A stretch of 64,000 nt of DNA from Neobacillus piezotolerans (GTDB lineage: Bacteria; Bacillota; Bacilli; Bacillales; Cytobacillaceae): the NCBI RefSeq assembly GCF_003362805.1, contig NZ_QNQT01000012.1, forward strand, positions 18,325 to 82,324, read 5' to 3'. The notes below the pieces were generated by a model. That model was not told the origin of the DNA, made no database searches, and saw only the letters and a list, made by a program, of their open reading frames with translations. Positions 37,213 through 44,954 of this stretch are shown piece by piece. Each line of letters starts with the position of its first letter. Position 1 is the first letter of the stretch. The position numbers were made by a program, and so were the translations under genes.

Positions 37213-37443
37213 CTATACGGTCCGCTTCTTCTTTTCCGGACGATAGACGGTTATGACCCCATCCGGGCAAATTTGGCCGCATTTCGCGCAGCTAATGCAT
37301 TTTTCCTGCTCTATAACTGTTGCGGGGCGATAGCCTTTTCCATTCAGGTAATCTGCCAGGAAGATAATTGTTTCCGGGCAAACCTGCACACAAAGGCTGC
37401 AGGATTTACAATACGCCTCATTAAAAACGACTCTTCTTTCCAT
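37213..37443 (-). CDS. 2[4Fe-4S] ferredoxin-type subunit
   Basis: A 76-residue protein with two CxxCxxCxxxC clusters: C12, C15, C18, C22 and C49, C52, C55, C59, each followed by Pro. It is the delta (ferredoxin) subunit of the oxidoreductase or its free electron acceptor. The C-terminus is basic (RPEKKKRTV). GAGGAGGATGCGAA precedes the ATG. Spacing on both sides fits one operon. Confidence 0.93.
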   Translation of the reverse strand: MERRVVFNEAYCKSCSLCVQVCPETIIFLADYLNGKGYRPATVIEQEKCISCAKCGQICPDGVITVYRPEKKKRTV

Positions 37444-37455
37444 TTCGCATCCTCC

Positions 37456-38127
37456 TCATTCCCATGGCAATTTCATAAACCGGTCAATGATAAAAATGTC
37501 TTCCCTCCCGCCAAAAACACCGATTCCATCCATGTTCCTTGAAACTGCTGTCGCAACAACCGGAATCCCAAGTTGATCCGCTGCCATACGGGCAAGGAAC
37601 TCCCCATTTAAAATAGTTTCAGGCGTGGTTTCGCTGCCGAGATTCGTGTTGTTTATAATGCCCGTGACCGGAAGCCTCGCTGCTTTCTCAATTCCTTTTA
37701 TTGACTCGATAATTCCATCCAAGGTACTCACATATGGTCTGTTCGCGTTAAGAACGAACATCAACTTCGCCCCAATATCCTTCCATTCATGATAATATTG
37801 GCCAAGCACAGTCGCGCCGTCCTTTTCACCACCGGCATCAATGATGATCTTGTAGGATGGATCATGGATTACCCGGTAGATTTCCCCGGATACCACCGGG
37901 AGGTCAGAGGAAGCAAGCCTTGCTGACGGACCAATCAATTCGATTCCGTTTTCGTTTAAAATGGCGGCGGCGTCCCTGGACCTGAAATATGGATTGATTA
38001 CATCCAAATCGGCAATCGCAACCTTTTTATGCACCTTGCGTTCCTGAAGGGCCAGGTTTAGGGCAAGCTCTGTCTTTCCGCTTCCAAAATGCCCTGCCAA
38101 AATCGTAATCCTCGTTTCGTTTCTCAT
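37456..38127 (-). CDS. P-loop ATPase (CobQ/MinD-like) of the oxidoreductase operon
   Basis: A 223-residue nucleotide-binding protein with Walker A GHFGSGKTELALNLAL, a switch-like DLDVINPYFRSRDAA and Walker B-like IIIDAGGEKDG. It belongs to the SIMIBI class (MinD/CobQ/Mrp). It is first in the operon, 12 bases before the ferredoxin gene. Relatives of Mrp/NBP35 deliver Fe-S clusters, so maturation of the Fe-S subunits is a reasonable inference; a regulatory role is possible. The ribosome site (TTGGA) is weak. Confidence 0.82.
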   Translation of the reverse strand: MRNETRITILAGHFGSGKTELALNLALQERKVHKKVAIADLDVINPYFRSRDAAAILNENGIELIGPSARLASSDLPVVSGEIYRVIHDPSYKIIIDAGGEKDGATVLGQYYHEWKDIGAKLMFVLNANRPYVSTLDGIIESIKGIEKAARLPVTGIINNTNLGSETTPETILNGEFLARMAADQLGIPVVATAVSRNMDGIGVFGGREDIFIIDRFMKLPWE

Positions 38128-38151
38128 TGTCGTTCCAACTTTCTCGATTTT

Positions 38152-38165
38152 TGTAAACGCTTACA
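38152..38165. promoter_or_regulatory. CcpA cre site of the oxidoreductase operon
   Basis: TGTAAGCGTTTACA (read on the minus strand) fits the Bacillus cre consensus, with the central CG and symmetric arms. It lies 25 bases before the ATPase start codon, so it probably overlaps or follows the promoter, implying repression when preferred sugars are present. Confidence 0.75.
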
Positions 38166-38262
38166 AAATATCTCCGGGAAATCCAGCCACTGCCATTATA
38201 AAACATGCTATTGCATTCTGGCTTTGACCTTTGTCACACCAGCGAAGGCGCTTTTCAAAAAG

Positions 38263-38292
38263 AAAACGGGCCCTTCCGCAAAAGGTCCCGCT
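38263..38292 (-). terminator. Terminator of the 106-aa hypothetical gene
   Basis: CGGGACCTT pairs with AAGGGCCCG (one mismatch), followed by TTTTCTTTTT on the minus strand. Confidence 0.72.
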
Positions 38293-38319
38293 TTCTATTT
38301 TTAATATGCAGACAATTAG

Positions 38320-38640
38320 TTAACTCATGAAAGAAAGGATTACTTTTTGCGGAATATCAAAAGATGTTTCCGACTTTTTTCTCAACTGTCCGCATGATGG
38401 CATTTCAAAAGAAAACTCAACGACTTCCCCAGGAATGATGCCGTCTTCCTTCAATTTTTCGAACACTCGCTGCATGGCGTCATCAGTTAGAATTTTTTCA
38501 TTCGTTCCGATTTCCTGGAAGCATTCGACACAGGTTTCGACGATGTTTTCATCAATCCGTTCCTCTGCGAAGACAAGCTTGCCGCCAGCCAAATTCTCAA
38601 CTTCCCTATTTTCCAGTTCAATGATTGTGGTAATATTCAT
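38320..38640 (-). CDS. Conserved-looking hypothetical protein, 106 aa
   Basis: An acidic soluble protein starting MNITTIIELENREVENLAGG, with four Cys/Asp-rich positions (VETCVECFQEIG and MPSCGQL) that could bind a metal. ATG 38640 has GGAGG eight bases upstream; the in-frame GTG at 38649 lies inside the site. It has its own terminator. I do not recognise the family. The CVEC and SCG cysteines are the only hint of chemistry. Confidence 0.7.
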   Translation of the reverse strand: MNITTIIELENREVENLAGGKLVFAEERIDENIVETCVECFQEIGTNEKILTDDAMQRVFEKLKEDGIIPGEVVEFSFEMPSCGQLRKKSETSFDIPQKVILSFMS

Positions 38641-38834
38641 TTCCTGCACCTCCGCTATTTGTATAGGTCCATTATAAAAAAACTCCTGGATGTTGTTTTC
38701 CTTTCATCACGAAATTCGCATAATCTTCATATGTTTGTGGCGAATTTCTGTCATTTTTGTAAAGCGATTCAAAATGCCTCCCATCCTACTTGATTTTCAA
38801 TATTATTAGGCCGAAAAACAAAGTAGATATAAAT

Positions 38835-38870
38835 GAAAAAAGGAAGGCCCTTTTCCACTGGGCCTTCCTT
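38835..38870 (-). terminator. Terminator of the GGDEF-EAL gene
   Basis: Eleven-bp stem AAGGAAGGCCC/GGGCCTTCCTT with six-T run on the minus strand, directly after the stop at 38873. Confidence 0.9.
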
Positions 38871-38872
38871 AA

Positions 38873-40351
38873 TCAAACTGGCAGGAAGCTACTTTCAATA
38901 AAAGAGAATGCCTTGTCCGCCTCCAACGGCTTGCTTATGAAATATCCCTGAGTATAATTACATGTACTCGTCCCAAGGAACTTCATCTGTTCACGCGTCT
39001 CGACACCTTCGGCTACCACCTTCAGCCTAAGGCTGTGCGCAAGATTTATGATAGCGGAAGCAATTGAGGCATCCGTATTATCACGTTCAAGATTCATTAT
39101 GAAAGAACGGTCTATTTTTAGTACATCGATCGGAAAATGCTTTAAATAGCTCAACGATGAAAAACCCGTTCCGAAATCGTCAATCGCTATCGTAACCCCA
39201 AGCGACTTTAGGTTGGACAACACTTCGGCCGCCCTTTCAGGATTATGCATGACTGTTCCTTCCGTAAGTTCCAACTCTAGTGCATATGGCGGAAGGCCAG
39301 TTTCCTCAAGGATTCCGGCAATCAATTTTTCGAGATTTTGCTTACGGAATTGATGCGGGGACAGATTCACACTGATCGATAAATGTTCATAGCCGAGATT
39401 ATGCCACTCCCGGCATTGCCTGCAGGCTTCCCGGAGGACCCATTCCCCCAGCGGTACGATTAGACCCGTTTCTTCGGCTATAGTGATGAACTCACCAGGA
39501 TAAAGGATCTTTCCTTCCCGGTTCCAGCGTACTAGCGCTTCAAATCCATAAATTTCATTTGATTGCAGGTTAAGCTTTGGCTGGTAATGGAGCACAAAGC
39601 TCCTTGTTTCAAGTGCCTGCCTCAGTTTTATTTCTTTTGTCATCCTTTCGACGGCCTTCGCATCCATCGATGGCTCATAAAGCCGATAGCCGTTCCGCCC
39701 ATTCTCTTTTGATTTGTACATCGCCAAATCCGCATTCCTAAGGAGCATATTCATTTCGCAGCCGCCCCGTGGACTGATGCTGATTCCAATGCTTGTCGTC
39801 ATCATGATTTTGCTCCCATTAATTTGGAAGGGCTGTTTCATGATTTGGATGATTTTTTCGCTTGCGACGAAAGTCTCTTCATCGGCTTCCACGTCAGGCA
39901 TGAGCACGACAAATTCATCGCCGCCGAACCGGGCGACAATATTGCCCTGTGAGCAAACCGCGTGAAGCCTTGCAGCTACTTCTTTTAGCAGTTTATCCCC
40001 CGCATGGTGCCCCATGCTGTCATTGATTACTTTAAAATGATCCAAATCAAGGAGCAGGATTCCAAGTTTCCTCTGGGCGGCCCTTTGGAAATACTCTTTT
40101 ATAAAGGACTCGATGTACCATCTGTTCGGAAGGCCTGTCAAGGCGTCATGAAAGGCCATATGCTTAATGGCTTCCTCTGACTTTTTCCTGTCACGTATAT
40201 CCCGGCAAAGCGCCAGGAATTTTTGCTTTTCACCAATTTGGATAAGCCGGAAATTAATATCCACTGGGATTTCCCTTCCATCAACGGCGGCCATCCTGTC
40301 CTCGAAATGCAGGGAATGATTGTTTTCCATCCCCTTCAGCATTTCTTCCAT
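38873..40351 (-). CDS. GGDEF-EAL cyclic-di-GMP enzyme, downstream part of a frameshifted gene
   Basis: A 492-residue open frame: the tail of a PAS domain (about 1-60), then GGDEF (RFGGDEFVVLM, intact active site) and EAL (GFEALVRWNR; LELELTEGTVM; AIDDFGTGFSSLSYL; KIDRSFI; VAEGVE), with all catalytic residues of both domains visible. It would make and/or degrade cyclic di-GMP. Its apparent ATG at 40351 has no ribosome site and lies inside the PAS domain begun by the upstream frame. Adding one base in the five-T run at 40351-40355 joins the two frames into one PAS-PAS-GGDEF-EAL protein of about 710 residues. Confidence 0.85.
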   Translation of the reverse strand: MEEMLKGMENNHSLHFEDRMAAVDGREIPVDINFRLIQIGEKQKFLALCRDIRDRKKSEEAIKHMAFHDALTGLPNRWYIESFIKEYFQRAAQRKLGILLLDLDHFKVINDSMGHHAGDKLLKEVAARLHAVCSQGNIVARFGGDEFVVLMPDVEADEETFVASEKIIQIMKQPFQINGSKIMMTTSIGISISPRGGCEMNMLLRNADLAMYKSKENGRNGYRLYEPSMDAKAVERMTKEIKLRQALETRSFVLHYQPKLNLQSNEIYGFEALVRWNREGKILYPGEFITIAEETGLIVPLGEWVLREACRQCREWHNLGYEHLSISVNLSPHQFRKQNLEKLIAGILEETGLPPYALELELTEGTVMHNPERAAEVLSNLKSLGVTIAIDDFGTGFSSLSYLKHFPIDVLKIDRSFIMNLERDNTDASIASAIINLAHSLRLKVVAEGVETREQMKFLGTSTCNYTQGYFISKPLEADKAFSFIESSFLPV

Positions 40352-40995
40352 TTTTGAGGAAGGATTCCAAAGATATGCCTGGCATTCATGGCGAGCAATT
40401 TATCCTGTTCATATCCCAGCAATTCGGCAGCCGCGGAGTTGACATTTACAAATTCCCCGTTTAGCCCGATCAGAAAGAAACAGTCCGCGGCCTGGTCGAC
40501 CACGTTCCTGAACTTTTCCTCACTCTCCCTGAGTTTTTGCTCCATCGCTACCCGATCGGTAATATCCAGGCCGAATCCAAGTAAAAAGTCCTCATTTTCC
40601 GCCCGAATGATTGTTTTTCCGGTATACATGACTCTTTCTTCACCCCGGAAGCCAACTGGGACTTCCTTTGAAATCAATTTTCGCTGCCGCCAAATCTCCA
40701 AGTCATCGGCCCTGTTAATTTCGGCAATGTGCCGCGGAAAAAAATCAAAGACCGTTTTTCCAATCAACTCATCAAGTTCCATTCCCTGGACCCTCAGTAC
40801 TTCCGCGTTACCGAACAACGTCCTGCCGGCCCTGTCTTCCAGGAAAATATTGAGTGGCAGGGCATTGAGGATATTCAGTTTAATCGACTCGCTCATCCGG
40901 AGTTTTTGAGCAAGTTCCTTTTCCTTAGCCTCTAATTCTTGCACACGCTTAAGATGTTCCAAATAATCCGCCTTGATTTTCTCAATCGTCTCCAT
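40336..40995 (-). CDS. PAS-PAS sensory part of the frameshifted GGDEF-EAL gene
   Basis: A 219-residue frame with an N-terminal coiled-coil-like helix (ETIEKIKADYLEHLKRVQEL), a first PAS domain (about 35-150), and the beginning of a second PAS (EEKFRNVVDQAADCFFLIG; AAAELLGYEQDKLL) that breaks off after FGILPQK into an unrelated WKKC tail. The missing half of this PAS domain is the N-terminus of the downstream frame. Start ATG 40995 has AAGGA eight bases upstream. If the frameshift is real, this makes a sensor without output; if it is a base-calling error, it is the first half of one protein. Confidence 0.75.
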   Translation of the reverse strand: METIEKIKADYLEHLKRVQELEAKEKELAQKLRMSESIKLNILNALPLNIFLEDRAGRTLFGNAEVLRVQGMELDELIGKTVFDFFPRHIAEINRADDLEIWRQRKLISKEVPVGFRGEERVMYTGKTIIRAENEDFLLGFGLDITDRVAMEQKLRESEEKFRNVVDQAADCFFLIGLNGEFVNVNSAAAELLGYEQDKLLAMNARHIFGILPQKWKKC

Positions 40996-41240
40996 CCCTG
41001 CTATCCTTCCCAGTCCATATATAACCCGGCTTCTCCCTAATTCCCTACCTATTTCCACATTGAAGTGCCAGGGTCGGATTATATTGCCGATCCCATTTCA
41101 AACAAAAGAAAAGGCCACTGAAGATTCCATACCAATATTTTATAATGGCGTCCGCCGCGAGAGAGTATTGTTGGTAAAAAATTCATAAATTTGTCGTTTC
41201 TTTTTGGCTGTTTAGTGCATTTGTTGCATACCTTGCCATG

Positions 41241-41275
41241 AAAAAAGCCGGTCCGGGATTCCTGCCGGCCGGCTT
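41241..41275 (-). terminator. Terminator of the HtrA-like protease gene
   Basis: Stem AAGCCGG/CCGGCTT with six-T run on the minus strand, 15 bases past the stop. Confidence 0.85.
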
Positions 41276-41290
41276 AAGATCAATAGGGCA

Positions 41291-42439
41291 TTATCTGGCA
41301 GTCCCTAATTCGACTGTCACTTTTTGTTTTTGGCCTCCTCTGTAAATTGTTACCGATACGCGCTCCCCCTCTTTCGCATCTTTAAACAGGAAGCTGCGCA
41401 AGTCAATGACTGTCCGGATTTTTTTCCCTTCAATAGCGGTAATTACATCGTATTTCTTTATTCCCGCCCTCTCAGCCGGTGAATCCGGGCTAACTTCCAT
41501 GACAACTACGCCTTTTGTTACATGATTAGGAAGATTAAGCGGGTCCTTCCAATACTGGGAAGGGATATCCTGCAGCGACACTGGCGCGACCCCTATGAAT
41601 GGGCGGCGCACCTCTCCATACTTTTCGAGGCTTTCAATGACAGGGGCTGCGGCATGGACCGGGATAGCAAAACCGATTCCCTCTACCTCTTCCAAGGCTA
41701 TTTTGGCCGAGTTGATGCCAATCAGCTGGCCGTTGATGTCAATCAAAGCTCCGCCGCTGTTTCCCGGGTTTATGGCCGCATCCGTTTGAATAACTTCTGT
41801 CTGCCAGTCGACTTCCCCATTTTGGTCAATGTCCACAGGCATCGTCCTCGCCACGGAGCTAATGACCCCTTTCGTTACAGTGCCTTCAAGGAAGCCAAGC
41901 GGGTTCCCGATTGCTATGGCGGAAGCGCCTGGCTGTAAATCTTCTGAATCCCCTATTTCAATTACATCATTTACCCCTTCCCCGTCAACGGTGATAACCG
42001 CCAAATCTGTCATCGGGTCGGAGCCCAGCAATTTTGCCTTCAGCTTTTTGCCGTCTGGAAGGGTTGCCTCAAGCTGGGTTGCTTTATCAACAACATGGTG
42101 ATTCGTAATAATGAAAGCCTTCGAATCTTCTTTTTTATAGATTACTCCGGAACCAGACCCTGCCTTTGAAGGCAACGAGCCATCAAACATGCTTCCTCCC
42201 TGATAATTGGTGATGCTGACAACCGCACCCTTCGCCTTTTTGACCGCCGCTGTCACTTCCGTTTCACGGTTATCATCATCGGCATGGACCGTGGACGATA
42301 ACTCAACAGGTGAATCCGTATTTGTGAAATTCCCAGGTAAAATTTTTACAATAAGCAAAATAAACATAATCCCGGCTGCCATTCCCGCCAGTCCGGGGAA
42401 TAACCATCTTTTCCATGATTCCCCGCCCTTGAATTCCAT
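41291..42439 (-). CDS. HtrA/DegP-family membrane serine protease (HtrC/YyxA-like)
   Basis: A 382-residue protease: cytosolic N-terminus, one membrane anchor (about 12-33), trypsin-like domain with triad H115 (TNHHVV), D145 (DPMTDLAVI) and S228 (INPGNSGGAL), and one C-terminal PDZ domain (about 275-375, SPDSPAERAGIKKYDVITAIEG). It acts outside the membrane in protein quality control. AGAGGGGAGCGATTGT precedes the ATG. The size and single PDZ fit the Bacillus HtrA/HtrB/HtrC group; HtrC is the best guess. Not next to walK genes here. Confidence 0.92.
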   Translation of the reverse strand: MEFKGGESWKRWLFPGLAGMAAGIMFILLIVKILPGNFTNTDSPVELSSTVHADDDNRETEVTAAVKKAKGAVVSITNYQGGSMFDGSLPSKAGSGSGVIYKKEDSKAFIITNHHVVDKATQLEATLPDGKKLKAKLLGSDPMTDLAVITVDGEGVNDVIEIGDSEDLQPGASAIAIGNPLGFLEGTVTKGVISSVARTMPVDIDQNGEVDWQTEVIQTDAAINPGNSGGALIDINGQLIGINSAKIALEEVEGIGFAIPVHAAAPVIESLEKYGEVRRPFIGVAPVSLQDIPSQYWKDPLNLPNHVTKGVVVMEVSPDSPAERAGIKKYDVITAIEGKKIRTVIDLRSFLFKDAKEGERVSVTIYRGGQKQKVTVELGTAR

Positions 42440-42650
42440 ACAATCGCTCCCCTCTAAAGTTGGTAAACCGCCGCCATCCGCGGCAGTGGGTTTATCTTTC
42501 TGTTTTCCTCTCTTGCATGGGGGACAAACTGATAGTTTCTTCCATACCGGGACCTTGTGTTTTTTATTTTATTTAAATATAATTTTAGAAAAGCATTTTT
42601 TTAAAATTACAAAAGCTTTCATTATTTTTTAACATTGGGAGATGGGGATT

Positions 42651-43931
42651 TTGACAAATCAAGCATTGCTTGCCATCGGAATTTTCCTGGTTGCATACGC
42701 ATTTATCGTAACCGAGAAAATCCATAGGACAATCATCGCGATGGCCGGGGGCATCGCCATGGTCCTCCTAGGCATACTGAATCAGGAAACAGCGCTTCAC
42801 CACATCGACTTTAACACCCTTGGGCTGCTGACAGGAATGATGATCATCGTCGCCATTACAGCTGAAACCGGCTTGTTCCGCTATCTGGCAATCTGGGCGG
42901 CGAAAAAAGTAAAGGGCGACCCATTGAAGCTCCTACTTGTATTAGGGCTGATTACAGCTGTGGCTTCTGCGTTTTTAGACAATGTCACGACGGTCCTTCT
43001 TATCGTACCTGTCACGTTCAGCATCACAAGGCAGCTGAAAGTGAACCCGATGCCCTACCTCATTACACAAATTATCGCCTCCAATATCGGAGGCACCGCG
43101 ACGCTTATTGGCGACCCGCCGAACATTATGCTTGGAAGCGCCGTCAAGGAGCTGACATTTTCAGCGTTCATTGTCAACCTGGCGCCGATTTCGTTTGTCA
43201 TATTGATTGTGAATCTCGCCATTCTCGCCCTCCTTTATCGAAAGTCACTAAAGACAACGGAAGAGCTGAAAGCCGGCATTATGAACCTCGATGAAAAAGC
43301 GGAAATTACCGATACTGTCCTACTGAAAAAGTCGCTATTCGCCCTTGGAGCAACAATTTTGGGCTTTTTCCTTCACCAGTTCATCCATGTGGAAAACGCG
43401 ACAATTGCTTTGGCAGGCGCTTTCCTGCTTCTGCTTTTGACAGGCGAGCATTATCTTGAGGACTCGATGAAAAAAGTCGAGTGGCTAACCATCTTTTTCT
43501 TTATCGGGCTGTTCGTCCTCGTTGGGGGCTTGATGGAAACAGGCGTTATATCACTCTTGGCCGAGAAATCAATGGATGTGACCGGCGGAGATGTAACTGC
43601 GACGGCGCTTCTGATTTTATGGGTGAGTGCCATCGCTTCCGCGTTCATCGACAATATCCCGTTTGTCGCGACAATGATCCCGATGATTAAGGACATGGGC
43701 TCAATGGGTATCACCAACCTCGAACCGCTTTGGTGGAGCCTAGCTCTTGGCGCATGCCTTGGCGGGAACGGGACCTTGATCGGCGCGAGCGCCAATGTGA
43801 TTGTAGCGGGCATGGCCGCGAAAGAAAAACACCCTATTTCTTTTATGAAATTCCTGGTTATCGCATTCCCGCTTATGCTGTTGAGCATCGCTATTTGCAC
43901 GGTGTATGTTTATGTAAGGTATCTTTTATAG
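42651..43931 (+). CDS. ArsB/NhaD-family ion transporter
   Basis: About 426 residues with 11-12 hydrophobic segments. Both halves carry the ion-transporter motifs: SAFLDNVTTVLLIVPVTFS with GGTATLIGDPPNIMLG, and SAFIDNIPFVATMIPMI with GGNGTLIGASANVIVAG. These are shared by the ArsB/NhaD/P-protein group, which exports arsenite or exchanges Na+/H+. No arsenic genes are nearby. The TTG at 42651 has GGGAG nine bases upstream; the ATG at 42642 touches that site, so the TTG is preferred though the ATG is possible. It is probably co-transcribed with the next small gene. Confidence 0.85.
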   Translation: MTNQALLAIGIFLVAYAFIVTEKIHRTIIAMAGGIAMVLLGILNQETALHHIDFNTLGLLTGMMIIVAITAETGLFRYLAIWAAKKVKGDPLKLLLVLGLITAVASAFLDNVTTVLLIVPVTFSITRQLKVNPMPYLITQIIASNIGGTATLIGDPPNIMLGSAVKELTFSAFIVNLAPISFVILIVNLAILALLYRKSLKTTEELKAGIMNLDEKAEITDTVLLKKSLFALGATILGFFLHQFIHVENATIALAGAFLLLLLTGEHYLEDSMKKVEWLTIFFFIGLFVLVGGLMETGVISLLAEKSMDVTGGDVTATALLILWVSAIASAFIDNIPFVATMIPMIKDMGSMGITNLEPLWWSLALGACLGGNGTLIGASANVIVAGMAAKEKHPISFMKFLVIAFPLMLLSIAICTVYVYVRYLL

Positions 43932-43947
43932 ATGGAGGGAAACCGCG

Positions 43948-44226
43948 ATGGAACTGGTTTACACGTACGATCAAAAACGTCTGGATATCCGGGAGAAGCG
44001 AGATGGAGAGGATTTTGAATTTACAATTATATTTACCGACCAGGCTCTTGAAAAGCAATTTAATGCCGTCCGCGACTACTTTTACGGAAATGACGATCTC
44101 ACGGATGCATATTTTTATAAGAGCATCGACAAACAGGCGACAGTCTCCCTGAAGCAAGAATACTATACTGAATTCCTTCTCCAGCTTTTTAAAAACAAGT
44201 TGATTTTATCGCTGTTGTGGAAGTAG
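43948..44226 (+). CDS. Small hypothetical protein after the ion transporter
   Basis: A 92-residue soluble protein (MELVYTYDQKRLDIREKRDG; FFTYEF-like aromatic core; C-terminal FLLQLFKNKLILSLLWK). GATGGAGGGAAACCGCG precedes the ATG. It starts 16 bases after the transporter stop and both end at one terminator, so they form an operon. I do not recognise the family. The C-terminal hydrophobic helix could attach it to the membrane or to a partner. Confidence 0.75.
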   Translation: MELVYTYDQKRLDIREKRDGEDFEFTIIFTDQALEKQFNAVRDYFYGNDDLTDAYFYKSIDKQATVSLKQEYYTEFLLQLFKNKLILSLLWK

Positions 44227-44229
44227 CAA

Positions 44230-44270
44230 GAAGCCGGGCGCTGCAATTTTAGCGCCCGGCTTCCTTTTTT
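44230..44270 (+). terminator. Strong terminator of the ion transporter operon
   Basis: Thirteen-bp perfect stem GAAGCCGGGCGCT/AGCGCCCGGCTTC then CTTTTTT. The stem includes the stop region of the convergent FbpA-like gene, so it may serve both. Confidence 0.92.
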
Positions 44271-44416
44271 AATAGAAGCATATATTCATTTTCAAGTGTT
44301 TTTAGAGGCGCGTCGTATAAATGCCTTTCATCCGATGTTTTGTATACGTTCCTTGAAAGCAATTCTTCGATCAATTTTTCTTTCCTCTTTTCGACCATTT
44401 CTGTTAACCTTGCCAC
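44249..44416 (-). CDS. FbpA-like small basic protein under tandem SAM riboswitches
   Basis: A 55-residue protein read from a GTG at 44416 with AAAGGAGAAGGAAA upstream. The sequence (LTEMVEKRKEKLIEELLSR, then VYKTSDERHLYDAPLKTLENE, then LLLKKEAGR) matches my memory of the FbpA (Fur-regulated basic protein A) family. Such proteins act in the iron-sparing response of B. subtilis with the FsrA sRNA. Here no Fur box is evident; instead two S-box riboswitches with terminators precede the gene on the same strand, so it should be expressed when S-adenosylmethionine is low. Its stop lies inside the convergent terminator. Confidence 0.8.
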   Translation of the reverse strand: MARLTEMVEKRKEKLIEELLSRNVYKTSDERHLYDAPLKTLENEYMLLLKKEAGR

Positions 44417-44445
44417 TTTCCTTCTCCTTTCCGTTGGATTTTACT

Positions 44446-44596
44446 AAAAACACCTCTCCCATTAAGGAAGAGGTTGCTTGTTGGTATGCGTTGCTCTCCT
44501 TATCTCTCAGGGATGCCCCTGCTGGAATTGGCACAGTGCCCAAGGGCCTGCTGCCGAGGCTTCAAAGGGCCATTCCCTCCACCTCTCTTGATAAGA
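44446..44596 (-). ncRNA. SAM-I (S-box) riboswitch 2, proximal copy
   Basis: On the minus strand it begins TTCTTATCAAGAGAGGTGGAGG and includes GAAGCCTCGGCAGCAGGCC and GTGCCAATTCCAGCAGGGG, the conserved S-box P1/P2/P3 elements. It ends in terminator stem ACCTCT/AGAGGT plus TTTTT (44446-44474), 30 bases before the FbpA-like start codon. SAM binding should favour termination. Confidence 0.93.
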
Positions 44597-44711
44597 ACGT
44601 TATTCAGTTTTTGGAGTATATCCCTCTCCGCAGCCCGATGTAAAAAGTATAAGCGCCCGTTCAGCATAATATAGGCCTAAGCTGTCCCGCCGCTGGGTGC
44701 TGGAGATAAAC

Positions 44712-44856
44712 AAAAAAACCCTTCTCGATAAAAAGAGGGCGGCATCCGTTCTCTTCCTATCTTTCGGGCAAATGCCCGCAGGAATTGGCACAGTACCTAA
44801 GATGGCCTGTTGCCGAGGCTTCAAAGGGCCGTTCCCTCCACCTCTCTTGATAAGAA
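44712..44856 (-). ncRNA. SAM-I (S-box) riboswitch 1, distal copy
   Basis: Same elements as the proximal copy: TTCTTATCAAGAGAGGTGGAGG, GAAGCCTCGGCAACAGGCC, GTGCCAATTCCTGCGGGC. It ends with its own terminator CCCTCTT/GAGAAGGG and a seven-T run (44712-44739). The core bases are almost identical to copy 2, pointing to a tandem duplication. Confidence 0.93.
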
Positions 44857-44874
44857 ATATATGCGATTTCATCT

Positions 44875-44903
44875 ACCTTAACGCATTGCTTCGGGAAAGT
44901 CAA
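44875..44903 (-). promoter_or_regulatory. Candidate sigma-A promoter of the SAM riboswitch transcript
   Basis: On the minus strand TTGACT, 17-base spacer, TAAGGT, about 19 bases before the first conserved riboswitch base. Confidence 0.55.
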
Positions 44904-44954
44904 TTGCATTTTCCAAATCGGGGCGAAAGATGCGCCTTCGCCCTTCGTCCTGGA

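Larger units (their letters stand above)
44417..44954 (-). other. Long riboswitch leader region of the FbpA-like gene
   Basis: These 538 bases hold no protein gene. From right to left: a sigma-A-like promoter (44875-44903), SAM riboswitch 1, a roughly 115-base linker, SAM riboswitch 2, and the ribosome site. Open frames across it only restate the conserved riboswitch sequence. Confidence 0.8.

Noticed and set aside
44600..44872. A 90-codon minus-strand frame across the distal SAM riboswitch (and a 71-codon frame across the proximal one)
   Set aside because: These frames translate the conserved riboswitch and terminator sequence, have no ribosome sites, and share residues only because the two aptamers are duplicates.
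44921..44943. GGGCGAA/TTCGCCC hairpin after the HesB-like gene as a terminator
   Set aside because: There is no T-run following on the minus strand; it overlaps the region just upstream of the riboswitch promoter.
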